Source of the DNA: SMTZ1-83 sp048884925
Lineage (GTDB): Archaea; Asgardarchaeota; Thorarchaeia; Thorarchaeales; Thorarchaeaceae
Assembly: GCA_048884925.1 (NCBI GenBank)
Contig: JBHLQK010000030.1
Location: 1-19,052 of the forward strand
Length of the DNA stretch: 19,052 nt
Direction: 5' to 3'
A program made the translations under genes and the position numbers. Under the pieces are notes generated by a model, which was not told the origin of the DNA, ran no database searches, and saw nothing but the letters and a program-made list of their open reading frames with translations. This document shows, one piece after another, positions 7,574 to 14,975 of this stretch; the stretch's first letter is position 1, and each line of letters opens with the position of its first letter.

Positions 7574-8800
7574 TCAGGCCTTTCGAATCTTCTTGTCGAG
7601 GCTTTTGAGTCTTTTACTGTCTTCTCCTTCTCGATACCTCTGCGCTGATTCTTGATATTTCGAGAGTGCCTTTCGTGTCTGGCCTGCTTTAGCCAATACA
7701 TCCCCTTCATCCTCAAGATTCTTTCCCCATTCAACATAACATTCTCGAACTTTTTCAGAACATTTTGTTCTCTTTTTAGCATCGGTTGAGAACATATACA
7801 ATTCTCTGGCCTTTCTAAACTGAACAATCGCCCATTCGTACTCTTGCGCTTTCCTATGACTCTCAGCTTGCTCAAAGTGATCATTGGCCATCGCATCATA
7901 GCCCTCATCGATCATCTTTGTGGCATCTGCAATTGCTTTCTCATGTGCGGCTCTTTCAAATAGCTTCTTTGCCATTTCGAACGTTTCAATAGCTGGCTCA
8001 AATTCCTTTGCTTCCAGTTTCCTAATTCCATCTTCCATTCTAGCTTTGCCCATTGCTTCGTAGACATATCCGGGATATTCAAATCCGTCCCCTGATATCG
8101 AAAAGCCGCAGCTGGGGCATTCAGGTGTATCCAATTCGGGCATTGGAGTCGTTACTGATATCCTCCTTGGGGTTCCAACAACAACGTCAATAAAGTCTCT
8201 TGAGGTCACGCCTCTCCCGCCTGGAAATAGGTGTGTCACTGCGTCTCTTGTGGCATCATCTCTGCCCTCAGGGAATAGATGGTCAAACACTTCCACAGGA
8301 TGGACTTCCATCTCCTCAGCCATCACTCGCGGTGGTTCCACTTCTTTGAATGGCATTCCTACCTTTATCTCAGGCTCAATTCCCTTTACGTCCCAACTCA
8401 AATCTTCACTGCTCTTTTCCGCTCGTTCAGGAGCAACAACGGCAACTGGCTCAGGAATTGATGCTGGCGTTTCTACGGATGCTGACTCAACTAATGCGTC
8501 ATCCACCTCCCATGAGAGCGCTTCTTCAACAGGAGGCGGCACAGCTTGAGGTGGAATGACTTCTTCCGTGCTTTTATCAACTTCTGGAAGTTCAGTTTCG
8601 GGTAGAGTTTCTAGGTCCGTTGGAGGTTCACCAAGCTCTGGGACTTCATCCAATTCAGAAACCTCAGGCAGTATGTCTTCTCTAGCTTCAGAGGCCGTGG
8701 TCACAAGTCCATTTGGCAGTCGATTTCCACAACCCATACAGAATGTGGATCCTCTGCGGCTGCGTTTTCCACATTCCGGACATTCAACACTTCCTTCCAT
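7574..8800 (-). CDS. Zinc-ribbon protein with long disordered linker and C-terminal TPR-like helices
   Basis: 408 residues. An N-terminal zinc ribbon (C7/C10, C21/C24) leads into an acidic Pro/Glu/Val-rich linker (about 30-225) that is probably unstructured. The linker contains LSWEV (95-99) and LSWDV (134-138), plus a tandem repeat HLFPEGRDDATRD / HLFPGGRGVTSRD (174-186 and 190-202). A second CPSC pair (C228, C231) precedes a helical region (about 245-408) with alternating aromatic/Ala positions typical of TPR repeats (FEPAIETFEMAKKLF, YEWAIVQFRKARELY, TRKALSKYQESAQRY). TPR units bind proteins, so this looks like a scaffold or adaptor; partners are unknown. A symmetric site lies 27-47 bases before its ATG. 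Not a recognised named family. Confidence 0.78.
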   Translation of the reverse strand: MEGSVECPECGKRSRRGSTFCMGCGNRLPNGLVTTASEAREDILPEVSELDEVPELGEPPTDLETLPETELPEVDKSTEEVIPPQAVPPPVEEALSWEVDDALVESASVETPASIPEPVAVVAPERAEKSSEDLSWDVKGIEPEIKVGMPFKEVEPPRVMAEEMEVHPVEVFDHLFPEGRDDATRDAVTHLFPGGRGVTSRDFIDVVVGTPRRISVTTPMPELDTPECPSCGFSISGDGFEYPGYVYEAMGKARMEDGIRKLEAKEFEPAIETFEMAKKLFERAAHEKAIADATKMIDEGYDAMANDHFEQAESHRKAQEYEWAIVQFRKARELYMFSTDAKKRTKCSEKVRECYVEWGKNLEDEGDVLAKAGQTRKALSKYQESAQRYREGEDSKRLKSLDKKIRKA

Positions 8801-8826
8801 GGTACTACCCGCTGAGTCTTTATCTC

Positions 8827-8847
8827 ACATGACTTGCGTGGTCATGT
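8827..8847. promoter_or_regulatory. Inverted repeat upstream of the zinc-ribbon/TPR gene
   Basis: ACATGAC (8827-8833) and GTCATGT (8841-8847) are perfect inverted copies around a seven-base spacer. They lie in the gap between the PAP2-like gene and the TPR gene, both on the minus strand, 27-47 bases before the TPR start. That fits a dimeric regulator site over the promoter; a weak terminator hairpin for the upstream gene is the alternative, but no T-run follows. Confidence 0.35.
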
Positions 8848-8907
8848 CTAGTTGGACAATGTTGAGGTGTCGTCAGTCCATATGAACAATTTTCGTACGG
8901 CTCAAGA

Positions 8908-9537
8908 CTATAGATATAGAAACCAATATGTAGGCAGGGTTATCGCGATTCCAAGCGTGACACCAATAATCGCCTGCATTAAGGAATGTTGTTTTAGAAC
9001 AGTGCGAGACCAAATGACAACCGTCCACAAAACGACAACAGGCCAAGCAATCCATCCATAAACAATGAGAAGAGCTGTTCCGGGTCCTCCAACCCCAGCT
9101 CCATGCACGGAAACCTTGGTCTTCAATGTGGCAATCATTACGCCTAATGTAACGGTGAAGTAGGAAGCCGCAAGTACTGCAAGTATGGAACATTCAGATA
9201 GAGCGAATATTGCGTGGACTAAAATATAACAGACTAGAGAGAAAGCAAAGAATTTGGCTCTTGTTTCTCGAGCTGACACATCAAGGTCAGTCTGACCACG
9301 CCATGCAGATAGAATAATTGGTGTAATCGGAAGAATGACCATTCCAGGAATGAGAATGAGAAGGGATGTCGTTTCATTGAGCACAGGTCCCAGACCGATT
9401 GGAGATGTATACACCATAATCAATCCCACATACAGATTGATGAGAGGTGCTGGAGTTAATCTCGAGATGACTCTCGCAACGGATATGCTTGGTCCAGATA
9501 GATCAAGACTCTCGTCGTTATATTTCATCTTACTCAT
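8908..9537 (-). CDS. PAP2-like membrane phosphatase family protein with degenerate active site
   Basis: 209 residues from ATG 9537; a TTG at 9555 would add six residues, and ATG 9528 is also possible. It has about six hydrophobic helices (near 34-50, 58-77, 96-112, 115-136, 153-175, 187-206). The C-terminal half keeps the lipid phosphatase pattern: KVSVH (K141-H145) in place of PSGH, and SR-x5-H (S177, R178, H184). The usual Asp four residues after that histidine is Q188. TDLDVSARETR (83-93) sits where the first motif would be. PAP2 enzymes dephosphorylate lipid phosphates at the membrane, so the context could be isoprenoid or ether-lipid phosphate turnover. Because the motifs are altered, activity is uncertain. 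Family assignment is moderately sure, substrate unknown. Confidence 0.65.
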   Translation of the reverse strand: MSKMKYNDESLDLSGPSISVARVISRLTPAPLINLYVGLIMVYTSPIGLGPVLNETTSLLILIPGMVILPITPIILSAWRGQTDLDVSARETRAKFFAFSLVCYILVHAIFALSECSILAVLAASYFTVTLGVMIATLKTKVSVHGAGVGGPGTALLIVYGWIAWPVVVLWTVVIWSRTVLKQHSLMQAIIGVTLGIAITLPTYWFLYL

Positions 9538-9703
9538 TGTTGGAACTCGAGCCAATCATCGCTGACTTCAATGTTTTCATTTGAAATCTATGTGCTATTC
9601 TCCTAGAATTGGCCCATAACAAAGGCAAGGGGGCGTCACGACAACCCTTATTTTCTCCCAACAACACGAATTGACGATAAGGGATACTGAGAAACTCCTT
9701 TGG

Positions 9704-10024
9704 ATGGTAAGAACTATGACAGCTGTTCCAAAACGCGAAGTCTTCGAACGCATTATCCAAAATATAACTAGCAAGTTTCCAGATGTCTATGCGGCTCTAT
9801 TCATCAGTCCCGAGGGCTTTCCAATCAATTCATGGGGAGTTTCTCTTGAAAGAGCAGAGGAGATATCGGCTCTGCTTAGTGCATTAATTGGAAAGACAAA
9901 AGAGATCATCCGCCAGGTGAAGCAGGGCGGAGAAATGCAGTTCATTCAGATTCAGTCCACTCTTGGTGGAATTCGGATTGCTCCCATGGAAGAGTTCATA
10001 CTTGTCACGATGACAAGGACCTAG
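9704..10024 (+). CDS. Roadblock/LC7-like domain protein
   Basis: 106 residues from ATG 9704; TTG 9671 (117 residues) and ATG 9716 are alternatives, and a TATA-like CTTATTTT at 9647-9654 places transcription start near 9675-9680, favouring the later starts. A single alpha/beta domain fills the protein: helix VPKREVFERIIQNI, strand AALFISPEGFPINSWG, helix ERAEEISALLSALIGKTKEI, then strands MQFIQIQSTLGGIRIAP and FILVTMTRT. This is the Roadblock/LC7 pattern (including the S-x-E-G-F/L-P-I turn). Such proteins dimerise and act as platforms or regulators for small GTPases, in bacteria as MglB and in eukaryotes as dynein light chain or Ragulator parts; Asgard genomes have many. The nearest GTPase gene is 7 kb away, so a partner is not evident. 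Confidence 0.72.
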   Translation: MVRTMTAVPKREVFERIIQNITSKFPDVYAALFISPEGFPINSWGVSLERAEEISALLSALIGKTKEIIRQVKQGGEMQFIQIQSTLGGIRIAPMEEFILVTMTRT

Positions 10025-10086
10025 CACCAGGGTACAACCTTACTCCAATACAGAGATTAATTAGCACCGGGATATCTAGCATATCG

Positions 10087-11022
10087 GTGCACGCCTTGGC
10101 AACTGAAGCTTTCAAAATATCAGAATTATCCAAGTTCTATGGCCCGACCTTGGCTTTGGACAAGGTCAGTGTTTCGGCTCCCAAAAGGGCGGTGGGTTTG
10201 CTAGGGCCAAACGGTGCAGGCAAAACCACACTCATTCGTATTCTGATGGGGATAATCCGTCATTCTTCAGGATCTGGGAGTGTATTGGGATATGATTTCT
10301 GCGATTCAATTCAGGACGTCAGAGACCATGTTGGATACTCACCAGAGTTCACTCCTATGATACCTGATGTCAGTGCAATGAAGTATGTTACATTCATGGG
10401 TAAGCTGTCAGGACTCGCGGCAATGGAGGCTGCTCAGCGAGCCCATGATACATTGCATTACGTAGGTCTAGCAGAGGAACGCTATCGTCCTCTTCGGGAA
10501 TTCAGTACAGGCATGATGCAGAAATGTAAGCTTGCGGCTGCTCTGGTACATGATCCTGATTTGGTGATTCTTGACGAGCCAACAGATGGGCTTGATCCCA
10601 CTGGTCGCCACCAGATGTTGGAATTGATTGAGCGTCTGTATAAAGATGAAGGCAAGAGCTTGATTGTGTCATCTCATCTGCTGTTTGATGTTGAGAGAGT
10701 GTGTGATTGGGTCATGGTCTTGGGAAGAGGACAGCTAGTGACTAGCGGCGAAATGAGCACTTTGCTTGCTGACACATCAGGAATGCTTCGTTTGAAGATA
10801 ACTGGTGACACTGATTCATTCTCCCGCAAACTAGCAGCCAAAGGACTGGAAGTCGAAGTTAATAGCCCATTCCTAGATGTGAAAAGAGCGAATGGTACGG
10901 AGATGATTATTCTCGAGGAGGTCAATAGAGACCCCTCAGTGAGCCTGCGCTACATGGGTAGTAGGACACGAACACTTGAAGATGTCTTCATCAGTATTGT
11001 AGAAGGGAGGGAGCTTGGATGA
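10087..11022 (+). CDS. ABC transporter ATP-binding protein (ABC-2 type), first of two
   Basis: 311 residues from GTG 10087; TTG 10096 is the alternative. TTAATTA at 10057-10063, about 27 bases before, suggests a near-leaderless message. The nucleotide-binding domain has Walker A GPNGAGKTT (40-48), a Q-loop-position GYSPE (E instead of Q, common in this subgroup), a variant signature FSTGMMQK (139-146), Walker B LVILDEPT (D163, E164) and the switch histidine H197. A roughly 100-residue C-terminal extension with TRTLEDVFISIV is typical of ABC-2 exporter ATPases. It would power the permease encoded next, whose ATG overlaps its stop (ATGA). Cargo is unknown; no solute-binding protein is present, so export is more likely than import. 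Confidence 0.93.
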   Translation: MHALATEAFKISELSKFYGPTLALDKVSVSAPKRAVGLLGPNGAGKTTLIRILMGIIRHSSGSGSVLGYDFCDSIQDVRDHVGYSPEFTPMIPDVSAMKYVTFMGKLSGLAAMEAAQRAHDTLHYVGLAEERYRPLREFSTGMMQKCKLAAALVHDPDLVILDEPTDGLDPTGRHQMLELIERLYKDEGKSLIVSSHLLFDVERVCDWVMVLGRGQLVTSGEMSTLLADTSGMLRLKITGDTDSFSRKLAAKGLEVEVNSPFLDVKRANGTEMIILEEVNRDPSVSLRYMGSRTRTLEDVFISIVEGRELG

Positions 11023-11996
11023 GTGACAACCCTTCAGGTGATGATACCTATATCCGGAGATTTGGGTTCAGAAGGTTCACCGGTGTACGTCAGAATCGTT
11101 TGTATCGGATAATCTCCGTGGCTTGGTTTAATCTCATAGAAGCAATTCGTCGTTCAGGCTTTACCAAGATGCTTTTGGTCTTCATGTTCTTCTCTATATT
11201 GATTCAGGATGTTCTCATCATCGTGATTTCATGGTTCCTTCCATTCACTGGTCCACTCATTACGATCAATGAATTATTCCGAGATGCGTATGCTGACTCG
11301 GTCCTTGGCATGGTTTCGCTTGTAAATCGAATAACGGTTCTTGAGTTGGGATTCATGCCCTTTAACATCTCAGCAATCGGCATTAGTTTCATCTGGCTAC
11401 TTCTAATGGCCATCGTTGGCGGGGGTCTTATTGCCGATGATAGACTTCATCAGACTACAGAGGTCTACTTCTCAAGGATATCAAGACTTGAATACACGAT
11501 AGGCAAGCTCATGAGTCTAATCCTTTTCTCTACTGTTGTGATTGTGCTTCCTTCCATAATTCAGTATTTCCTTCTCTCCTACGGTCTTGAAACAGATCTT
11601 CTTGTCAATATCGACCTAATGCTCTGGGGAGTTGGATTCACCCTTCTTGCAGCATTCCTACTCAGTCTAATTATCTTGGCATTGTCAAGCTTCACCAAAA
11701 GGAGAGCTGTGGCAACTCTCTCTTTCTTCATCGCTGCCATTGTCTTGTCCAGCTTCTACAGTGCCATTGGGTGGGCTCAGTCTGAATCTCTAATACTATT
11801 GTTGGACTTTGTCGGAGCTATCGCGCTCCTTGGTGCAATGGCACTTGGATATGAGTCTCTTGATGTCAATGGCAGAACCATCATCTTCAGCAATGGAATT
11901 GGTGTTGAAGGCCCAATGGTGTTGGCTGTGGTATTGACTGTTCTTATTTTGGGTATCGTAGCACTAATGCTCACGCTGTTTAGGAGGGATAGCTAA
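11019..11996 (+). CDS. ABC-2 type transporter permease, first of two
   Basis: 325 residues with about seven hydrophobic helices (near 50-72, 119-138, 163-187, 203-223, 231-251, 258-276, 299-320). The N-terminal 45 residues are polar and cytoplasmic, with an amphipathic segment WFNLIEAIRRSGFTK just before helix 1. The loop after helix 2, IADDRLHQTTEVYFSRISRLEYTIGK in two parts, matches the cytoplasmic coupling region of ABC-2 membrane proteins (acidic D, then polar and basic residues before the next helix). The start ATG 11019 overlaps the upstream stop and follows a GGGAGG-rich ribosome site. It would form the channel half paired with the ATPase just upstream. Substrate not predictable. Confidence 0.85.
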   Translation: MSDNPSGDDTYIRRFGFRRFTGVRQNRLYRIISVAWFNLIEAIRRSGFTKMLLVFMFFSILIQDVLIIVISWFLPFTGPLITINELFRDAYADSVLGMVSLVNRITVLELGFMPFNISAIGISFIWLLLMAIVGGGLIADDRLHQTTEVYFSRISRLEYTIGKLMSLILFSTVVIVLPSIIQYFLLSYGLETDLLVNIDLMLWGVGFTLLAAFLLSLIILALSSFTKRRAVATLSFFIAAIVLSSFYSAIGWAQSESLILLLDFVGAIALLGAMALGYESLDVNGRTIIFSNGIGVEGPMVLAVVLTVLILGIVALMLTLFRRDS

Positions 11997-12940
11997 TGCC
12001 CCTCATACAGATTGAAGAAGCATCCAAGCAATATGGCGAGGTTGTAGCCATAAGTCGATTTAATATGTCAGTCAAAGGTGGGTCAATCACAGGATTTGTC
12101 GGGCCCAATGGAGCTGGCAAGACGACGACAATTCGAGTTGTAACTGGACTGACAAAACCAGACAGTGGTTCTGTCAGTGTCTTTGGTGAGGATCCCTTCG
12201 ATAATGTCGGCATAAAAGAACGGATAGGCTATGTTTCCGAACATGATGACCTCTATCCTTGGGCAACTGTACGAGAATCAGTGAAGATGCTAGCCCAAAT
12301 AAGTATGCCAAAACGACCCGGTCTTGAGGATGCGGTTGACCGTGCCATAGAAGACGTAGGTATGACGAAATTTGCGGAGAGAAAAGTATCTGCTCTCTCA
12401 AAGGGTATGAAACAGAGGACTAAAATTGCAGCTGCATTAACACACGCACCATCCTTACTAGTACTAGATGAACCTCTTAGCGGCCTAGATCCCTTGGGTC
12501 GAAGGAGAATCATGGATTTACTAAGACGCCTCAACAGAGAGGACCAAGTTACCATATTAATATCAAGCCATGTGCTAGAAGAACTGGAACACCTAGCAAG
12601 CAGGATAACACTCATTCATAGAGGGCAGACTATTGCAGAAGGTGATCCTGATAGAATCAGGAAACTCCTTTATCAGTATCCCCACGAGATTCAGTTTAAA
12701 TCCTTGGCAGAGGATACGAAGAGAATAGCCAGTGGGCTGGTGGAGATTAAAGGACTAGTTAAATCACTCACGTTCATGGAGCAAAGCGACGAGCTACTCG
12801 AATGCAGGATTGTAACACCCCAACCAGAGCTGTTCTATGATGAGCTTGTGAGACTCGCGGTCGAGCGAAAGGCACCAATCATCCAGTTGGATACTCTATC
12901 AGAGAGTGTGGAGCGCTTATTCGAATTCCTAGTTTCGTGA
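11996..12940 (+). CDS. ABC transporter ATP-binding protein (ABC-2 type), second of two
   Basis: 314 residues. Walker A GPNGAGKTT (36-44), Q-loop region GYVSEHDDLYPWATVRES (79-96), signature LSKGMKQR (134-141), Walker B LLVLDEPLSGLDP (D158, E159) and H192. The C-terminal domain ends in LSESVERLFEFLV, again the ABC-2 exporter form. The ATG shares one base with the upstream TAA (TAATG) and has GGAGGG at 11982-11987. It is only moderately similar to the first ATPase, so the pair probably came from an old duplication and may work as a heterodimer, or each may serve its own permease. Confidence 0.93.
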   Translation: MPLIQIEEASKQYGEVVAISRFNMSVKGGSITGFVGPNGAGKTTTIRVVTGLTKPDSGSVSVFGEDPFDNVGIKERIGYVSEHDDLYPWATVRESVKMLAQISMPKRPGLEDAVDRAIEDVGMTKFAERKVSALSKGMKQRTKIAAALTHAPSLLVLDEPLSGLDPLGRRRIMDLLRRLNREDQVTILISSHVLEELEHLASRITLIHRGQTIAEGDPDRIRKLLYQYPHEIQFKSLAEDTKRIASGLVEIKGLVKSLTFMEQSDELLECRIVTPQPELFYDELVRLAVERKAPIIQLDTLSESVERLFEFLVS

Positions 12941-12950
12941 GGTGGCAAAG

Positions 12951-13739
12951 ATGTCAGTAGAACCGATACAAACCCCCGTTCAGAAAGAAGGTGAACTCTC
13001 GTCACCTCTTAAGGCACTCTTTCGAGGATTATACTTGTTGAGATTATTCTTGATATCTTTTGTAAAGAGTCGAAAAAGTCAGGTATTGACCATTCTTGGC
13101 TTATTACCTGCAATTGTGATGATAGCCATGGGTGTGCCTCCGCCAGCTCAAATCTTCTTTCGTGATTTTGTTCAGACGCTCTACATATCTTTACTCATTC
13201 CATTATCCGGATTGCTTCTTGGAACCGCGGCATTATCTGACGAGATTGAGTCTCATACGATAGTACAGCTAGTCACTCGACCTGTTAGGAGAATTGAGAT
13301 TCTCATATGGCGATTCTTTGCTACGGTCATAGCTGGTACCATCATCTCTATAGTGGTAACAACCGGATTCTATGTTTCGATTATTATCTCTGCTGAAATT
13401 CCATTTGAGATGCTTGCTGGTTTCTGGCCAGTATGTGCAGTCTGCAATGCAGTCTACTGTTCAATATTCATGTTGCTGGGTATAGCTCTAAAGAGGCCTC
13501 TTGTGTGGGGTGTTGTCATCACACTGTATGAGCAGCTCCTTGGTGTTGTAGCCATATTCTTTGAGGGGGCTGTTTTTTCCCTGTCTGGGCACATTCTGAA
13601 CTATGGTCAGCTCTTTGCAGATTACAACTACAACATTCCGGATTGGCCAGCGCTTATGTCTGGCTGGATTCTTCTTGTGATTGTTCTGGTCTGCATTGCG
13701 CTATCTGGAATCATGTTCAAGGTAAAGGATCTAGCCTAA
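12951..13739 (+). CDS. ABC-2 type transporter permease, second of two
   Basis: 262 residues from ATG 12951, preferred over GTG 12942 because GAGGTGG (12939-12945) is five bases before it. About six hydrophobic helices follow a basic, amphipathic N-terminus (LKALFRGLYLLRLFLISFVK). The segment ALSDEIESHTIVQLVTRPVRR is a good match to the coupling loop of ABC-2 permeases (acidic DE, then T-x-x-L-x-x-R-P-x-x-R), followed by YISIVVT-type helices. It is the fourth gene of a compact operon in which all junctions overlap or nearly so, implying one multi-subunit complex. An inverted repeat with a T-rich trailer follows and probably ends the operon. Confidence 0.88.
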   Translation: MSVEPIQTPVQKEGELSSPLKALFRGLYLLRLFLISFVKSRKSQVLTILGLLPAIVMIAMGVPPPAQIFFRDFVQTLYISLLIPLSGLLLGTAALSDEIESHTIVQLVTRPVRRIEILIWRFFATVIAGTIISIVVTTGFYVSIIISAEIPFEMLAGFWPVCAVCNAVYCSIFMLLGIALKRPLVWGVVITLYEQLLGVVAIFFEGAVFSLSGHILNYGQLFADYNYNIPDWPALMSGWILLVIVLVCIALSGIMFKVKDLA

Positions 13740-13778
13740 TCGAACCGCTTGTTAAGATTTAGTCACTCGGCGGTTCGA
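13740..13778 (+). terminator. Hairpin after the ABC operon
   Basis: TCGAACCGC (13740-13748) and GCGGTTCGA (13770-13778) are perfect 9-base inverted copies with a 21-base spacer, beginning one base after the last permease stop codon region. A T-rich run (TATTTTTATAT, 13786-13796) follows. This fits a transcription terminator, though the loop is long. The same repeat also sits just upstream of the radA TATA box, so an operator is possible. Confidence 0.45.
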
Positions 13779-13785
13779 CTAGTGC

Positions 13786-13796
13786 TATTTTTATAT
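13786..13796 (+). promoter_or_regulatory. TATA box of radA
   Basis: TATTTTTATAT is strongly AT-rich in otherwise mixed sequence and lies 82-92 bases before the radA ATG. Transcription would begin near 13820, leaving a leader of about 55-60 bases that includes the GGGAGGT ribosome binding site at 13864-13870. The downstream position fits the archaeal TATA-to-start spacing of about 25 bases. Confidence 0.5.
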
Positions 13797-13877
13797 CTAG
13801 TAATCCGACAAGTGCATGACCACGTGCTTGGCAGTGAATGAGCGGATGGATGCCAGGCATTGAGGGAGGTCCTCAGG

Positions 13878-14927
13878 ATGTCACCAAGAAAGAAGGAAGA
13901 TGAAGAAGAAGAGGAAACTGTAGATTATGAGGATTTCGAGGATGCCGAAGGAGATGATGAAATCATCGAGCTCGGCACTGAGGGAGAGTCGGGATTAGAC
14001 GTCACAGATCTCCCTGGTGTAGGCCCTGCAATCGCGAAGCGCTTGTCAGAAGCTGGATATAGGAGTGTTGAGGCAATTGCAGTGGCATCTCCATCTGAGC
14101 TTGCAGCCGCAGGGTCAATTGGTGAAACCACTTCAACCAAGATTATAAAGGCAGCACGTGAAATGCTCGACATTGGTTTTGAAACAGCTGACCTTCTTCT
14201 TGAGAGGCGACGGACAGCAGGAAGAATTAGCACTGGTTCCACCGCACTTGATACACTATTCGGGGGAGGACTTGAAACCCAAAGTATCACTGAAATGTAT
14301 GGTTCATTTAGATCTGGGAAGACACAGATGGCGCACCAACTCTGTGTCATGGTTCAGAGACCGGAGAATGAAGGAGGCCTAAGTGCCACCGCAATCTATG
14401 TCGATACGGAAGGAACATTCAGACCGGAGCGCCTTGTGGACATGGCGGAACCTTTCGGCATGGATCCAAAGAAGGTGTTGAAGAACGTTGTCTGGGCTCG
14501 CGCTTACAATTCCGACCATCAAATCCTGTTATGCGATCAAGCTATGGAAATGGCTCCGGAAAAGAATGCCAAGCTGCTTGTTCTTGACTCAGTTACTAGT
14601 CATTTCAGAGCTGAGTACACAGGAAGAGGCACACTTGCGGCGAGACAGCAGAAGCTGAATAAACATCTCCATCATCTTCAGAGAGGTGCTGAGATTAACA
14701 ACATGGCTGTCTATATTACCAATCAAGTAATGTCGCGGCCTGATGCTTTCTTCGGAGACCCTACAGCTCCGGTTGGAGGCCATGTACTCGCTCACGTTCC
14801 TCAGACACGCTGTTATCTGAGAAAATCAAAGGGTGAAAGGAGAATCTGCAGACTTGTGGACTCACCCAACCTTCCTGAGGGCGAGGCAGTCTTTACTGTC
14901 ATGAAGGAAGGAATTCGTGACGTGTAA
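13878..14927 (+). CDS. radA: DNA repair and recombination protein RadA
   Basis: 349 residues from ATG 13878, chosen because GGGAGGT (13864-13870) is seven bases before it; TTG 13860 would lie over that site. RadA is the archaeal Rad51/RecA recombinase, forming filaments on single-stranded DNA and exchanging strands. The N-terminus is very acidic (about 7-36), then an HhH domain (about 40-96, DLPGVGPAIAKRL), the polymerisation motif FETA (101-104), Walker A GSFRSGKTQ (142-150, with R145 where Gly is common), VDTEGTFRPER, Walker B LLVLDSVTSHFRAEY, and the C-terminal RLVDSPNLPEGEAVF. No intein is present. It is a monocistronic unit between two hairpins. The HhH resembles the two in Top6A. Confidence 0.97.
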   Translation: MSPRKKEDEEEEETVDYEDFEDAEGDDEIIELGTEGESGLDVTDLPGVGPAIAKRLSEAGYRSVEAIAVASPSELAAAGSIGETTSTKIIKAAREMLDIGFETADLLLERRRTAGRISTGSTALDTLFGGGLETQSITEMYGSFRSGKTQMAHQLCVMVQRPENEGGLSATAIYVDTEGTFRPERLVDMAEPFGMDPKKVLKNVVWARAYNSDHQILLCDQAMEMAPEKNAKLLVLDSVTSHFRAEYTGRGTLAARQQKLNKHLHHLQRGAEINNMAVYITNQVMSRPDAFFGDPTAPVGGHVLAHVPQTRCYLRKSKGERRICRLVDSPNLPEGEAVFTVMKEGIRDV

Positions 14928-14948
14928 CTCAACTATGCGGAGTCCTAG

Positions 14949-14975
14949 TAGGTGAGGCCAATTCCCCCTCACCTA
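14949..14975. terminator. Hairpin between radA and the convergent reductase gene
   Basis: TAGGTGAGG (14949-14957) and CCTCACCTA (14967-14975) form a perfect 9-base stem with a nine-base loop. Its right arm overlaps the stop codon (14969-14971) and last residues of the minus-strand reductase. Located 22 bases after the radA stop, it could end transcription from both sides. No T-run follows. Confidence 0.45.

Noticed and set aside
13741..13790. GGTTCGA resembling the T-arm of a tRNA
   Set aside because: The bases on each side of TTCGACT do not pair as a T stem, and no acceptor, D or anticodon arm can be drawn around it. It is explained by the 9-base inverted repeat.
13925..14350. Minus-strand open frame over the radA N-terminus
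   Set aside because: It is Ser-rich antisense of an acidic region, and radA is unambiguous on the plus strand.
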